Source of the DNA: Echinometra lucunter
Taxonomy: Eukaryota; Echinodermata; Echinoidea; Camarodonta; Echinometridae
Reading direction: 5' to 3'
Assembly (NCBI GenBank): GCA_029962745.1
Contig: CM057153.1
Coordinates: 41,436,178-41,500,177 of the forward strand
DNA: 64,000 nucleotides
The translations under genes and the position numbers were made by a program. Numbering within the stretch: position 1 is the stretch's first letter; every line of letters starts with the position of its first letter. The notes below the pieces were generated by a model. It saw only the letters and a program-made list of their open reading frames with translations. It did no database searches and was not told the DNA's origin. Of the stretch, positions 22,243 to 34,087 are shown piece by piece.

Positions 22243-23112
22243 ATATATATATATATATGGGCCTATATCAACGTGAAGCATTTTCAATTTGGGGAAATTA
22301 CGCAACTTGCTATGTGAACCATCTTGCTTTTTTTTTTCAATTTTGCGACCGAGCCATTATGTATAGAATAAACCTGTCATGCCTGTATGATATCTCAATA
22401 ATACATCCAATCACCTGTGTGCCGAATATGAAACTGGTTTAGCTACCTCGCTTGCAGTCCGAATCCATTCTCTTTCTACCATAACGAGCAAAGCCAACGA
22501 CCGATCCCGGCAAAATTATATGGATTTGTCCCAAAATCTTTGTCAACCACCTTGCTGCCCAAATATAATAATATTTTGGAATCTCGCTGCTATGATAAGC
22601 TACAGCTACATAAGCGAGTTAACGAAAAATATGTTTTTGTTTTGCGTTTTTTTTTTTTAAATCCAGGTCGTTATCTCCTGAAAGTTGATCTATTTTTAGG
22701 TCAACTGGCCACTCGATTTCTAGGAGTGATATCTCGTTTGGTTATATTACTTCCGATGAGTAGAAGAATAGTATAACACTGGACAGAAACACAAGATGCA
22801 AACCGATATCCTTTCATAAGAATAGTAATTATCATCGACATTGGTTAAGATACTTAAATGCGAGCGAGCGAAGCGAGCGAGGGCTTCCCAGCGTCCCATT
22901 TTCTTTTTTTTTTTTCTTGTTTTTACGCTTTCATTTCACTTCCTTCCTTCCTTTTCCATTCTTTTCTCTTTCTTTTTTCTTTTTTCTTTTTTCTTTTTTT
23001 TTTTTGGATTGGGAAATTATTGGGGGGGGGGGAATGATATCTTTGCCCCCCCGAAATTTTCTTAGGGGGCAGTTGCCCTTCCCCCGCCGCCCCCCAGGAT
23101 CGACGCCTCTGA
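22243..23112. mobile_element. hAT-like element fragment, right end intact
   Basis: From 22257 the sequence parallels 11705-13021: CCTATATCAACGTGAAGCAT, CCGATCCCGGCAAAATTATA, CTAGGAGTGATATCTCG, the GAGCGAGCGAAGCGAGCGAG block (22862) and a T/C-rich stretch with G/C runs. The right terminus GGATCGACGCCTCTG is at 23098-23112. The left terminus is missing, replaced by the (AT)n run and the Penelope remnant. Internal deletions compared with the element at 11487 are evident. Confidence 0.75.
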
Positions 23113-23980
23113 CTGGAGGCTTACATTTTCTGAATGATATGGTCTCCTTGCTACCAAATACACATGATACATGTGTGTATGACTTTATTTTGGCACCTCG
23201 CTGTCCAATTGTTAATTTGAAGTCCAGCTAAACCACCCTGCTTATAAATATCACAAGCGAGCGGAGCGAGCGATGATAAACACATTCTATTAACGACAGA
23301 AATATCACTTCGTCATCGAAATACCCTACAGTTTAAAACATGTTTAGAAATATTATGTACATTCAGTCACTTCACTTGCCGATTTTTTTTTCTCCTAAAC
23401 AATCCTGTATTTATCGTAGGCGCGAGCGCAGCGAGCAAGGAAAAATATCCACTTGTTTAGGTAGCAGTAGTTAAATCATTATATTCGGTCACATTGCTTG
23501 CCGAATTCGTTTGCTTTTCCAACCACCCTGCATCTACACCCTGCATCTAATACGAGCGAGGAAAAATATACACTCTTTTTCATGTTGTTTGTCATCAAAT
23601 ACGATATAATCCTCTGAAAATCTAAATAATACATTTGATCACCTATCTGCTAAATATATGACGCTGTTTTGGGCACCTTGCTTGCCGTCCAAAACCATTC
23701 TGTTTCTACAAGCGAGCGAAGCAAGCTATACCGACAAAATTATTATTATTATTTATTCTTTAAAGTAGTTTTCTTACCAAAATAGAGATTACTTTCATAT
23801 TGTACATCTTTCTGCAGAATTCTAGGATAGCCAACCTTGCTGGCCAAATATCATTCGGGCATCTCTCTGCTGGAATAAGGGTGATCGCCTCCCGAAAACA
23901 GCCCCGTTTTGTTTCTAGATTTATGAACGAGAACAAGACTAGAATTTTGTAAAGGCCTTGTGCGCCGAGTAATCATTAAT
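23113..23980. mobile_element. Decayed hAT-like repeat units
   Basis: Diverged units continue past the terminus of the preceding element: AAGCGAGCGGAGCGAGCGAT (about 23254), GCGAGCGCAGCGAGCAAGG (about 23422), ACGAGCGAGGAAAAATATA (about 23551) and AAGCGAGCGAAGCAAGC (about 23710). They alternate with CGTCATC and CACCTTGCTTGCC-type blocks. No termini or target duplication could be placed. No coding sequence is seen. Confidence 0.55.
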
Positions 23981-23994
23981 GTTTCATATTTCAG

Positions 23995-24048
23995 TCTACT
24001 GCTGCAGAAAGAAAATCACACTATGACTATGAAGAAGATGAAGATTAG
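23995..24048 (+). CDS. Candidate 3'-terminal coding exon with acidic C-terminus
   Basis: A pyrimidine-leaning tract ending TTTCATATTTCAG (AG at 23993-23994) precedes a short frame encoding STAAERKSHYDYEEDED and a TAG at 24046-24048. The splice acceptor, balanced codon use and charged tail (five Glu and three Asp among the last residues) look like the last exon of a host gene on the + strand. No partner exon is recognised upstream, where about 1.7 kb is transposon sequence that would lie in the intron. The protein is not identified. It could be chance; a transcript would settle it. Confidence 0.35.
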   Translation, partial: STAAERKSHYDYEEDED

Positions 24049-24288
24049 ATGGGAAAATAATTGATTCCGATGAATGCTATGTTACCCCTCATAAAAAACA
24101 ACAACCATATCTCATCTAGGGGGTGCTGCGCAATCCCTAAAAAAATCATGGGGGTGTTGCTGCACCCCCAGCACCACCGGCTCCCAGGGGTCGTGTACCC
24201 AACGGGACCCTTTTCGACGCTTTTTCTGGACGCGGGTGCGTAGCAGGCCATGTGGAGAGTGACCCCCCCCCCCCCCCCCCCCCCGGGC

Positions 24289-25301
24289 GTGTACCATACA
24301 CAAACATCGAACATGACATTGCACACACACACACAAAGAATACAACCATCCATGATTCATATTCACATCAAAAGGCATACAATGCCTGTACATTCAATTG
24401 TGATTTATAACCATATCCAAATGTAATATGAACTTTGTGATGTTACGCCTAAAGTAAGGTTGATTACTCTCCTAATACAACTCTAAACTAGAATGACAGA
24501 CGCAAATCATTATTAAGCAACATTTATTAAGCCGTAAAATAAATCAAACAAAACATCATTTTGTAGGTAAAATATCAGCTTCAACAACCCTACATGTAGG
24601 CCTAGCAACTAGTGAGTGTAACTGAGTATGGTAATGGAACTGTTTATCATTATAGCATGCATGTAACTGGGAAAATAAAACAGATGGAACAGAACTCTTG
24701 AAATGGTAAAACACTGACTTTTGAATGAAGAGAGAGTTCCTTCCACAAGACAAAATCTACTTCCTTGATGTCGGAGTAAAACACATTTATTTTCCAGACT
24801 TTCAGCATCTATCAAAGTGAGTGATGTTTTCACAATTGCATGATAACCAGCTAAAGCAATTTTGCTCAAGCAACTAGCTAACACATGTTATACTAATAAC
24901 TCATTTTTTGTTTTTCAAAAGCAGATTAGCGGTTTGGTCTCCTTTTACAAATTGCATACCTGATAATTTCTCAAAATGAATATCTTATAAATCTCACTAC
25001 ACATGACAATCTTTTACAAGTTGGCAGGTAAACTTTTTTTATAGAAAAGTTCTTCAAATGTAGACAAGACATTGTGTTGTAAACCAGAGTATGTAATAAG
25101 CCTATAATCATTTCATTCAAACACTGGTGAAAGGGGGGGGGGGTTGTATTTAAGTATCATGTAACAACATGCATTATACAAATTTTCTTACCAAAAAAAA
25201 AAATTAATGTTTGTTTATGCTTACTGTAATTTAATGATACATGCACTTACATGGAAAGAGCAAATAAGTGCAGTAAGCAGTTACCTTTATGCAGTGTGCA
25301 C
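24289..25301. repeat. 1-kb direct repeat, copy 1 (copy 2 at 37988-39026)
   Basis: This matches 37988-39026 from CGTGTACCATACACAAACAT to TTATGCAGTGTGCAC with few differences. The main change is that copy 2 has a C-run and CACCTCCCTTACAGACTGAGG where copy 1 reads CTGAG (24620). No long ORF or domain is seen. The upstream 24100-24288 contains GGGTGCTGC-type sequence and a 22-base C-run. It could be a dispersed element or a duplicated 3' UTR. Confidence 0.8.
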
Positions 25302-26857
25302 AAGGACGTTCCACAGTTAAAATGAAATCCATGTCATTTTCTCCAAATTTTGCATAGAGTTACTTTGGTGCCTATGTAGGTCAAAATTGCAAAAAATAAT
25401 ATAGGTTCATGTGCTTATTTTTTTTCTACGGGACTTTGAAGTTGGCAAGTAGGCAAGTACTAGAGTGTTTGTTCATTACTAACAGGTTTAAGGAATATCT
25501 CCTTTATAGTCTATAGTGCAGACGTCCGGCCAAAGTTTTCCTGAGATTATAATATAAACACTTTTCACTGGACTTCTCAATCAAACACAGGAATAATGCC
25601 TGCAGAAGTAGGTAAGAATATCCCCTCAGGTATGCAGTATTCAGTTTTCTGAGAGTAGGGCCTCCAAAAGAGGGGGGTTTTCCTACTAAAGAAAGCACAC
25701 GAATTGCGAATCGCTAGCAATATTCGCCGATTCACATTACATTTCATTACACAATGCTATTGCTATCTGAACATAATCACTGTGACCACCTAATTTGCCA
25801 TTAGGCAACCTAACCAACTGTATTGGTTGCCTGGCTGGCAACCAAGGAAAAAAGTGAAGTGAGAGCCCTGTGAATCTTTACTAAAGCTTTAGACAGGCTT
25901 TACAATCAATGGTAATTGTTACCATATACATGTATCGTGACGAATGTAAATCTAGTCAATTTTGTAAACCAAAGCCAGCGAGAGCTAGCTGCTGCGCTTC
26001 AGGCCGGCCAGCTCGGCAGGCTCGGCGTTACATCTGCGCTGTGATGCACCGTGAACAATCAGCTGACGCGCACAGCTGATCAATCAGCTGTGCGCGTGAC
26101 GTTTTAACCTGCGCGGTAGGGATGCGCAGAAACATAACTGTGGAACGTCCGTCAAAATGCGCAAAAGCAAGCCCTTTTGTATTCCGTCATAGCTCCTTAG
26201 AAAGGGTGGAGACACCCCAATTTTCTGACATTTTCTGAAAGCTTATGACTTCTAGATTTCAATCCATGAAGAAAAGCAGTGGTTTGACAGTTAAAAGTCC
26301 TCATATTCTCATGTCAATTCAAAAATTCCATTTTAAGTCTATTACGTTATTTTTTCAGCATTTCAATGTGGCTATCTCGCTTGTTGTTGGTCAATTTTCG
26401 CCAGGATTTTTATATCTTCTAGCCGAGACATCACCTCCTGCACACGCAAGACCAGATCCCAGACATTATTCCAAAAAGATATTCCAAAAAGAACTTAGGA
26501 TTTTTTTTTAAAATCTCCAGAGCCCCCCGCTATTTAGCTCGAGTTTGGAAGGGGCTACAGATCTGAAAATGGCCTAATCTGATAGAGCAAAGAATTCTGC
26601 ATAAACGTTAGACAGGTGCAACTTCGTCAAATGTCGTCTTCGGGTCGATAATAGCTTTGGAAATAAATTCTGAACAGGTTTTACCGCTTTTAGGGCAGTC
26701 CAACCTTACATACAAAAATGATATGTGTGTGTGTTTGTTGTTGTTGTTGTTTTTAAACTCCGATGTCTTCCGAAAGGACATTCTTTCACTAGAAGATGTT
26801 TACAAATGACAAACCACCTAATTCGTCTCCAGTGACGAATTCAAATATCTCGTTTTT
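25302..26857. other. Mostly unique, no gene recognised
   Basis: No long frame or known repeat is seen. A locally GC-rich, CpG-containing patch (about 25970-26160) interrupts the AT-rich background. It contains a perfect 14-bp inverted repeat at 26066-26079 and 26084-26097 with a 4-base loop. Confidence 0.5.
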
Positions 26858-27280
26858 AATTGCTTCTCTCTATAATTTCTTTTCAATAAAAAATGATTTT
26901 TCCTCAGGGTTTTGGTTCCCTTTAATGGTAGGGAAGGTGTACCTTTGATAAAAACAAATCTTGTTATCGTCGTCGGTGAGGTGTGACAAGCCTTAAGACA
27001 TGTTAACAATATGAATAGTTGCTATTTTGTTACTACTGTAACATGTATCACGATACTATTAATAGCAGCATAGAAATAATATAATTATGAGGCTACCATG
27101 ACAATGGAACTCTAACATGAGAATATGCCTTTCGAGCAGGAACTCATTTACTGTACCAGGGGCCTCTTGCTGAGAAATGTGGCTATTGAACGGAGATCTT
27201 CATGTATTATACTGCAGCGCCCCAGGCCGACATTTTCTGTTTTGTCTTGTTTAGTTTTTCTTTGCTTTTTATGTCCATCT

Positions 27281-27440
27281 GGGGAGCGTTTCATGAAAGG
27301 ACTTGTCGGATGTTTTATCCAACAAAGTCTGTTTTATCCGACAGTTGCCATAGTAACGATGCTTCTCAGCCAATCAAAATCAAGGAAAGATGTCAGATCT
27401 GACAACTTGTCAGACAACAAATGTTGATGAAACGCTCCCC
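27281..27440. mobile_element. MITE, TIR GGGGAGCGTTTCATGAA, 160 bp (unit A)
   Basis: It begins GGGGAGCGTTTCATGAAAGG and ends GATGAAACGCTCCCC. There are internal complementary TTGTCGGA/TCTGACAA-type stretches. No coding capacity. The superfamily is not assigned because the target duplication is unclear. The unit B counterpart is at 29892-30051. Confidence 0.7.
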
Positions 27441-27733
27441 TGGTGAATCCATTTTTCTGGTTAGCTGTCCGATTAGGAATACCCCCCTTTCGTAAGATTC
27501 CACTTTGGGCATGATTCTACAGATTTCGGCTAGTAAAACTTGTAAAACCTTAGAGGAGACATAACATTATCATGACGTTTTTTGATGACTTTTGTAGAAA
27601 CTTCACGCGCTCTTTGAATACTCTCGTCTTCTTCATACATCATATTCGCATTCATTGACATGAATTAACCCTTTGCAACTAATGGCTTCTCTCATTCCCA
27701 TCATTGCCCATAACCTTAATAGAGGGACAACCA

Positions 27734-27878
27734 GGGGAGCGTTTCATGAAGTGCCTTATCGGTGATTTTTACTGACAAATTTACTCTTAGCCAATCAGAT
27801 GCAAGAATTTCAGTAGCCTATGACAGATGCCAGTAAAAAAAAAAAATCGCTGTCAAGACACTTCATGAAACGCTCCCC
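27734..27878. mobile_element. MITE, same TIR family, 145 bp (unit A)
   Basis: The termini are GGGGAGCGTTTCATGAAGTG and CACTTCATGAAACGCTCCCC, perfect inverted repeats of about 20 bp. It is head-to-tail with the next MITE, separated only by one A. The unit B counterpart is at 30345-30488. Confidence 0.75.
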
Positions 27879-27879
27879 A

Positions 27880-28031
27880 GGGGAGTGTTTCACGAAGAGT
27901 CTTGACAGCGAGTCTTGTCGGTGATTTTCACCGACTAATTTTCTCTCAGCCGATAAGATGCTAGGATTTTCAGTAGCTTATAACATTTTGTCAGTGATTT
28001 TTACCCACAAAATATTTCATGAAACGCCCCC
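27880..28031. mobile_element. MITE, same TIR family, about 152 bp (unit A)
   Basis: It starts GGGGAGTGTTTCACGAAGAG and ends ATTTCATGAAACGCCCCC, more diverged than its neighbours. Internal CTTGACAG and GTGATTTTCACC resemble the adjacent MITE. The unit B counterpart is at 30490-30641. Confidence 0.68.
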
Positions 28032-29891
28032 CTGGTTCCAGAATGCCAAACGGTTTATCCCGTCTTTCAGATATATATTTTTGTTTCCAATGATTATCTG
28101 CCTCTCTCCTTTCCCCTTCCCCCTCCCCATTCTCCCCTCCTTTTATTTTCACCTTTCGTTACCTTTAACGAGTGAATGGAATCATTTCAAATATGCCTCA
28201 TCGTCAGTGTATAAACGAAAAGTGTGTTTTCCTGTGACCTATGCATGTACATTTAAATCTTCGATAGCCAAACAGTATAGTACGAACTTCAAGGTTCACA
28301 GAAAAACACACACACACACACCACATTTTAAGGGTTCAAAATACTTCACAGATACTTCACAATGATAACGAGATTTCCACTGAATACTGCTGAATTATAT
28401 ACTGTACGTTTGTACATGTGATCATGTATGTTGATTATAGGGAACCAAAACCCCGGGGAAAACCAATTTCAATGAAAAGAGAGGATAGAGAGAAGCAATT
28501 TAAAGACGTTCCATCAATTCTGTTAGGAAATGAGAAAATTATTTCTATGGCTATCCTCAAATTGGCAATGTTCCGTCAAATGTGTTACGAAATGAGGAAG
28601 TTATGAAAATTTGAAAAGTCTCGATTTACTTTCTATGGCTCTCCTCAAATTTGCAATGTTGCTTCAAAATGGCATTTTTTTTTTTCTTTGTCGACAACTC
28701 TCATTATGTTTTGTACACAAAACTTGATATTTTCTCCATTATCTCTAAACATGCTAAACATGCTGCATGTTTAACTCTTACAGTGCCAAGGGGTTTTGCT
28801 TGTTCAAAGATTCTACCAAATCATGAACTATGCTTACTTTTCAAATGCCTGCAAATCTTCAACAGTAACTCCTATACAGATATGTTGTATGCTAAAGTTG
28901 TAGAAAATTTATTACCCTTTCAAATGAAATCAAGTATTCTTATCAATTCAATGTCATGCATGAAAATTATTGTGAAACACCACTGAGCTTCCCTCTTGGC
29001 CCTTTATATTTTCGTTTCTCATTTGTTTGCTATTGTTTTAAGCTAAAGTGACAATGGATCCTTTCCAACATCTGCAGATTTCTTTTTTAAAAATCCCGTG
29101 GTATCATTATAGTGGCTGATAGATATTTAAAATACTATATTCATCCTCTAAAATTTGACATAATATACTTCTTTTTAAGTGGAGTAATAGTCGTTTAAAA
29201 AGACAAAGTCTCTTTGTCACATATACGTGACATCAACATATATGTGTCAAATAGATTTTCCCATGATATATATCTTGATCTAGGGAGACAGGCTGCACCT
29301 TTAGGGATATTGGGGCAAAATGAAATTATGCATACAAAACATATTGAAGGTTGTCCTGCCATTTTGAAGCAACATTACCAGTTTGAGGATCGCCATATGA
29401 AGTAAATTGAGACTTTTCAAACTTTCATAACTTTCGCATTTTTGTAACCGACTTTCATGGAGCTTTTTTAAAATTGCTTCTCTCTTTGCTTTCTTTTCAA
29501 TAAAAAATGATTTTTCCTCAGGGTTTTGGGTCCCTTTAATGGTAGGGAAGGTGTACCTTTGATAAAAACAAATCTTGTTATCGTCGTCGGTGAGGTGTGA
29601 CAAGCCTTAAGACATGTTAACAATATGAATAGTTGCTATTTTGTTACTACTGTAACATGTATCACGATACTATTAATAGCAGCATAGAAATAATATAATT
29701 ATGAGGCTACCATGACAATGGCACTCTAACATGAGAATATGCCTTTCGAGCAGGAACTCATTTACTGTACCAGGGGCCTCTTGCTGAGGAATGTGGCTAA
29801 ACGGAGATCTTCATGTGTTATACTGCAGCGCCCCAGGCCGACATTTTCTGTTTTGTCTTGTTTAGTTTTTCTTTGCTTTTTATATCCATCT

Positions 29892-30051
29892 GGGGAGCGT
29901 TTCATGAAAGGACTTGTCGGATGTTTTATCCAACAAAGTCTGTTTTATCCGACAGTTGCCATAGTAACGATGCTTCTCAGCCAATCAAAATCAAGGAAAG
30001 ATGTCAGATCTGACAACTTGTCAGACAACAAATGTTGATGAAACGCTCCCC
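29892..30051. mobile_element. MITE, TIR GGGGAGCGTTTCATGAA (unit B copy)
   Basis: Unit B equivalent of 27281-27440, with the same length and termini. Confidence 0.7.
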
Positions 30052-30344
30052 TGGTGAACCCATTTTTCTGGTTAGCTGTCCGATTAGGAATACCCCCCTC
30101 TCGTAAGATTCCACTTTGGGCATGATTCTACAGATTTCGGCTAGTAAAACTTGTAAAACCTTAGAGGAGACATAACATTATCATGACGTTTTTTGATGAC
30201 TTTTGTAGAAACTTCACGCGCTCTTTGAATACTCTCGTCTTCTTCATACATCATATTCGCATTCATTGACATGAATTAACCCTTTGCAACTAATGACTTC
30301 TCTCATTCCCATCATTGCCCATAACCTTAATAGAGGGACAACCA

Positions 30345-30641
30345 GGGGAGCGTTTCATGAAGTGCCTTATCGGTGATTTTTACTGACAAATTTGCTCTTA
30401 GCCAATCAGATGCAAGAATTTCAGTAGCCTATGACAGATGCCAGTAAAAAAAAAAATCGCTGTCAAGACACTTCATGAAACGCTCCCCAGGGGAGTGTTT
30501 CACGAAGAGTCTTGACAGCGAGTCTTGTCGGTGATTTTCACCGACTAATTTTCTCTCAGCCGATAAGATGCTAGGATTTTCAGTAGCTTATAACATTTTG
30601 TCAGTGATTTTTACCCACAAAATATTTCATGAAACGCCCCC
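30345..30641. mobile_element. Two adjacent MITEs of the same family (unit B copies)
   Basis: Equivalents of 27734-27878 and 27880-28031, here at 30345-30488 and 30490-30641, differing from unit A mainly in an A-run length. Confidence 0.7.
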
Positions 30642-31968
30642 CTGGTTCCAGAATGCCAAACGGTTTATCCCGTCTTTCAGATATATATTTTTGTTTCCAA
30701 TGATTATCTGCTCCTCTCCCTTCCCCTTCCTCCTCCCCATTCTCCCCTCCTTTTATTTTCACCTTTCGTTACCTTTAACGAGTGAATGGAATCATTTCAA
30801 ATATGCCTCATCGTCAGTGTATAAACGAAAAGTGTGTTTTCCTGTGACCTATGCATGTACATTTAAATCTTCGATAGCCAAACAGTATAGTACGAACTTC
30901 AAGGTTCACAGAAAAACACACACACACACCACATTTTAAGGGTTCAAAATACTTCACAGATACTTCACAATGATAACGAGATTTCCACTGAATACTGCTG
31001 AATTATATACTGTACGTTTGTACATGTGATCATGTATGTTGATTATAGGGAACCAAAACCCCGGGGAAAACCAATTTTAATGAAAAGAGAGGATAGAGAG
31101 AAGCAATTTAAAGACGTTCCATCAATTCTGTTAGGAAATGAGAAAATTATTTCTATGGCTATCCTCAAATTGGCAATGTTCCGTCAAATGTGTTACGAAA
31201 TGAGGAAGTTATGAAAATTTGAAAAGTCTCGATTTACTTTCTATGGCTCTCCTCAAATTTGCAATGTTGCTTCAAAATGGCATTTTTTTTTTCTTTGTGG
31301 ACAACTCTCATTATGTTTTGTACACAAAACTTGATATTTTCTCCATTATCTCTAAACATGCTAAACATGCTGCATGTTTAACTCTTACAGTGCCAAGGGG
31401 TTTTGCTTGTTCAAAGATTCTACCAAATCATGAACTATGCTTACTTTTCAAATGCCTGCAAATCTTCAACAGTAACTCCTATACAGATATGTTGTATGCT
31501 AAAGTTGTAGAAAATTTATTACCCTTTCAAATGAAATCAAGTATTCTTATCAATTCAATGTCATGCATGAAAATTATTGTGAAACACCACTGAGCTTCCC
31601 TCTTGGCCCTTTATATTTTCGTTTCTCATTTGTTTGCTATTGTTTTAAGCTAAAGTGACAATGGATCCTTTCCAACATCTGCAGATTTCTTTTTAAAAAT
31701 CCCGTGGTATCATATAGTGGCTAATAGATATTTTAAATACTATATTCATCCTCTAAAATTTGACATAATATACTTCTTTTTAAGTGGAGTAATAGTCGTT
31801 TAAAAAGACAAAGTCTCTTTGTCACATATACGTGACATCAACATATATGTGTCAAATAGATTTTCCCATGATATATATCTTGATCTAGGGAGACAGGCTG
31901 CACCTTTAGGGATATTGGGGCAAAATGAAATTATGCATACAAAACATATTGAAGGTTGTCCTGCCATT

Positions 31969-33157
31969 CAATATGTAAGTGATATACTTAACCCAATTGT
32001 TTTTGCAGATGACACCAATTTATTTTTAACAGGGGACAACGTACAGACGCTGAATAACACTCTCTCTACTGAATTATCCAAGGTCAATTCATGGTTTTTA
32101 GCAAATAGACTTAAATTAAATCTTGATAAAACTGTTTGTATGTTATTCCAACCTAAAAATAAAAATATTAATTGTAAGGAAATAGATGTATGTATCAATG
32201 GTTGTAATATACCATTTGTTCATTTTACCAAATTTTTGGGGGTTACCATAGATGATAAATTAACTTGGAAAGAACATATTAACAGCGTGTCTTGTAAAGT
32301 AGCACAAACATTAGGTGTCATGAACAGACTTAAACATATATTACCTTTGAATATCCTTCTTAATCTGTATTATACAATGATTTTACCTCATTTTAACTAC
32401 TGTAATATTGTTTGGGGAAATTGTTCTGATTGCCATCTGAGTAGATTAAGAATACTTCAAAAACGTGCAATAAGAATTATCACAAACTCTAACCCTCGTA
32501 CACACACTGCACCATTTTTTGCCAAATATAAAATACTCACTATAGATCAAATTAATAATCAACAAATTGCTATATTTATGTATTCTTATTACAATAATCT
32601 CTTGCCAAACTTTCTTAATAAATGTTTTGTACAGAATAAATCACTTACTGGTCGTCTAACCAGACAAGCTAATGATCTTTTTATTCCAAATTTCAAATAC
32701 ACATTTTCACGTAACACTATTCAATATGTTGGACCCAAACTTTGGAATTCTTTATCGAATGAACTCAAACATCTCCCCACACTCCTGTCTTTCAAACGGA
32801 AATATAAATTTTACCTATTTACTCCATAAGATAGTTTTATATTTGCCTCTCCCTCCCCTTTATTTGTCTTTTACTTTCTTTTGCTTTGTCTGGGGTTTTC
32901 AGGTTAAGTATCTATTTTTTCTTATGTAATTTATGTATTCCATTTTTTTTTCTTTCATTGGGGATTGACCTTGATAGATCAATATGGCCTTTGTCAATTC
33001 CCTCCACATTTTGATTTTCTATGTTCCTTTTATGTATATATTGTTACTATTTATACCTGTATTTGTTATTATCTATGTATATACTCGATTGTAATGTTTA
33101 TTACATGTTTTTTACTCAATATGTGGAAATAAATTGAATTGAATTGAATTGAATTGA
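31969..33157 (+). pseudogene. 5'-truncated CR1/Jockey-type LINE: RT C-terminal half + 3' UTR
   Basis: The coding part starts just before the RT catalytic box (PIVFADDTNLFLTG near 31992). It continues open through VNSWFLANRLKLNLDKT, VHFTKFLGVTIDDKLTWKEH, LRILQKRAIRIIT and YVGPKLWNSL to a stop at 32827-32829. These are the thumb and C-terminal signatures of CR1/Jockey/Rex-type LINEs. The 3' UTR has a small TTGATAGATCAA palindrome (32971), AATAAA at 33128-33133, and a (TTGAA)n tail to 33157. The open frame begins in host sequence, so the upstream 50 codons are not LINE. The empty site is visible in unit A (29362) and in unit C's flank. ATT on each side is a possible short target duplication. Truncation leaves it inactive. 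Confidence 0.92.
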
Positions 33158-33268
33158 ATTTTGAAGCAACATTACCAGTTTGAGGATCGCCATATGAAGT
33201 AAATTGAGACTTTTCAAACTTTCATAACTTTCGCATTTTTGTAACCGACTTTCATGGAGCTTTTTTAA

Positions 33269-33752
33269 AATTGCTTCTCTCTTTGCTTTCTTTTCAATAA
33301 AAAATGATTTTTCCTCAGGGTTTTGGTTCCCTTTAATGGTAGGGAAGGTGTACCTTTGATAAACACAAATCTTGTTATCGTCGTCGGTGAGGTGTGACAA
33401 GCCTTAAGACATGTTAACAATATGAATAGTTGCTATTTTGTTACTACTGTAACATGTATCACGATACTATTAATAGCAGCATAGAAATAATATAATTATG
33501 AGGCTACCATGACAATGGCACTCTAACATGAGAATATGCCTTTCGAGCAGGAACTCATTTACTGTACCAGGGGCCTCTTGCTGAGGAATGTGGCTAAACG
33601 GAGATCTTCAATACCTTTAACGAGTGAATGGAAATCCTTTCAAATATGCCTCATCGTTGTGTGTAAACGAATAGTGTGTTTGCCTGTGACGTCATGTCGC
33701 AAATCTTCGATAGCCAAACCGTATTCCCAATAGCGCGAACTTTACGGTTTAC
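33269..33752. repeat. Partial tandem unit C lacking a 957-bp internal block
   Basis: This matches the start of units A and B up to GAGATCTTCA (33610), then jumps to the ACCTTTAACGAGTGAATGG segment that lies 957 bp further on in unit B (30771). All three MITEs are in the missing block. The later part is more diverged than A is from B and ends in C- and A-runs (33753-33793). The stretch from 33794 to 34087 shows nothing recognisable. Confidence 0.8.
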
Positions 33753-34087
33753 CCCCCCCCCCCCCCAAAAAAAAAAAAAAAAAAAAAAAAAAATATGACA
33801 CGCTGCGCATCAAATATGTGAGGGAAATAACAACATTTCTGGTTATTTCACTAGATACCATGCTGACTTTAGCAAGAGTCCATTCCAATCAGTTTATCAT
33901 TTGCGCTAAAATGCTATTCCTACCGATTCTCACATATTGAGTATATAATTATACTCTTCTGTACATGTTGAGAAACGACGAATCATGATTTGTTTAAAGT
34001 TCCGGAATCATGATGAATTCATAATTATACATTGACTTAACTCAATGGCACTTTACTTTGCCCAGGGCACGTGTACACATCTCATTC

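Larger units (their letters stand above)
26858..29471. repeat. 2.6-kb tandem unit A
   Basis: The first of three tandem copies; it starts at AATTGCTTCTCTCT and recurs from 29472 (2614 bp later). It carries three MITEs (27281-27440, 27734-27878, 27880-28031), an ACACAC run and AT-rich sequence. Small frames that recur in both units show no domain, and the differences between units are not codon-biased, so I see no gene. Confidence 0.9.
29472..33268. repeat. 2.6-kb tandem unit B with LINE insertion
   Basis: Near-identical to unit A up to 31968 and again from 33161, with a 1189-bp LINE (31969-33157) in between. Removing the insert gives about 2605 bp. Its MITEs are at 29892-30051, 30345-30488 and 30490-30641. 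Confidence 0.9.

Noticed and set aside
27125..28365. Parallel small frames in units A and B as a conserved gene (e.g. 27958-28365 and 30568-30939)
   Set aside because: They are conserved only because the DNA is duplicated; frameshifting indels between units end them differently, and they overlap MITEs.
31819..31968. N-terminal 50 codons of the 336-codon frame as part of the LINE protein
   Set aside because: The same sequence lies in unit A without the LINE; it is host repeat sequence fused by chance in frame.
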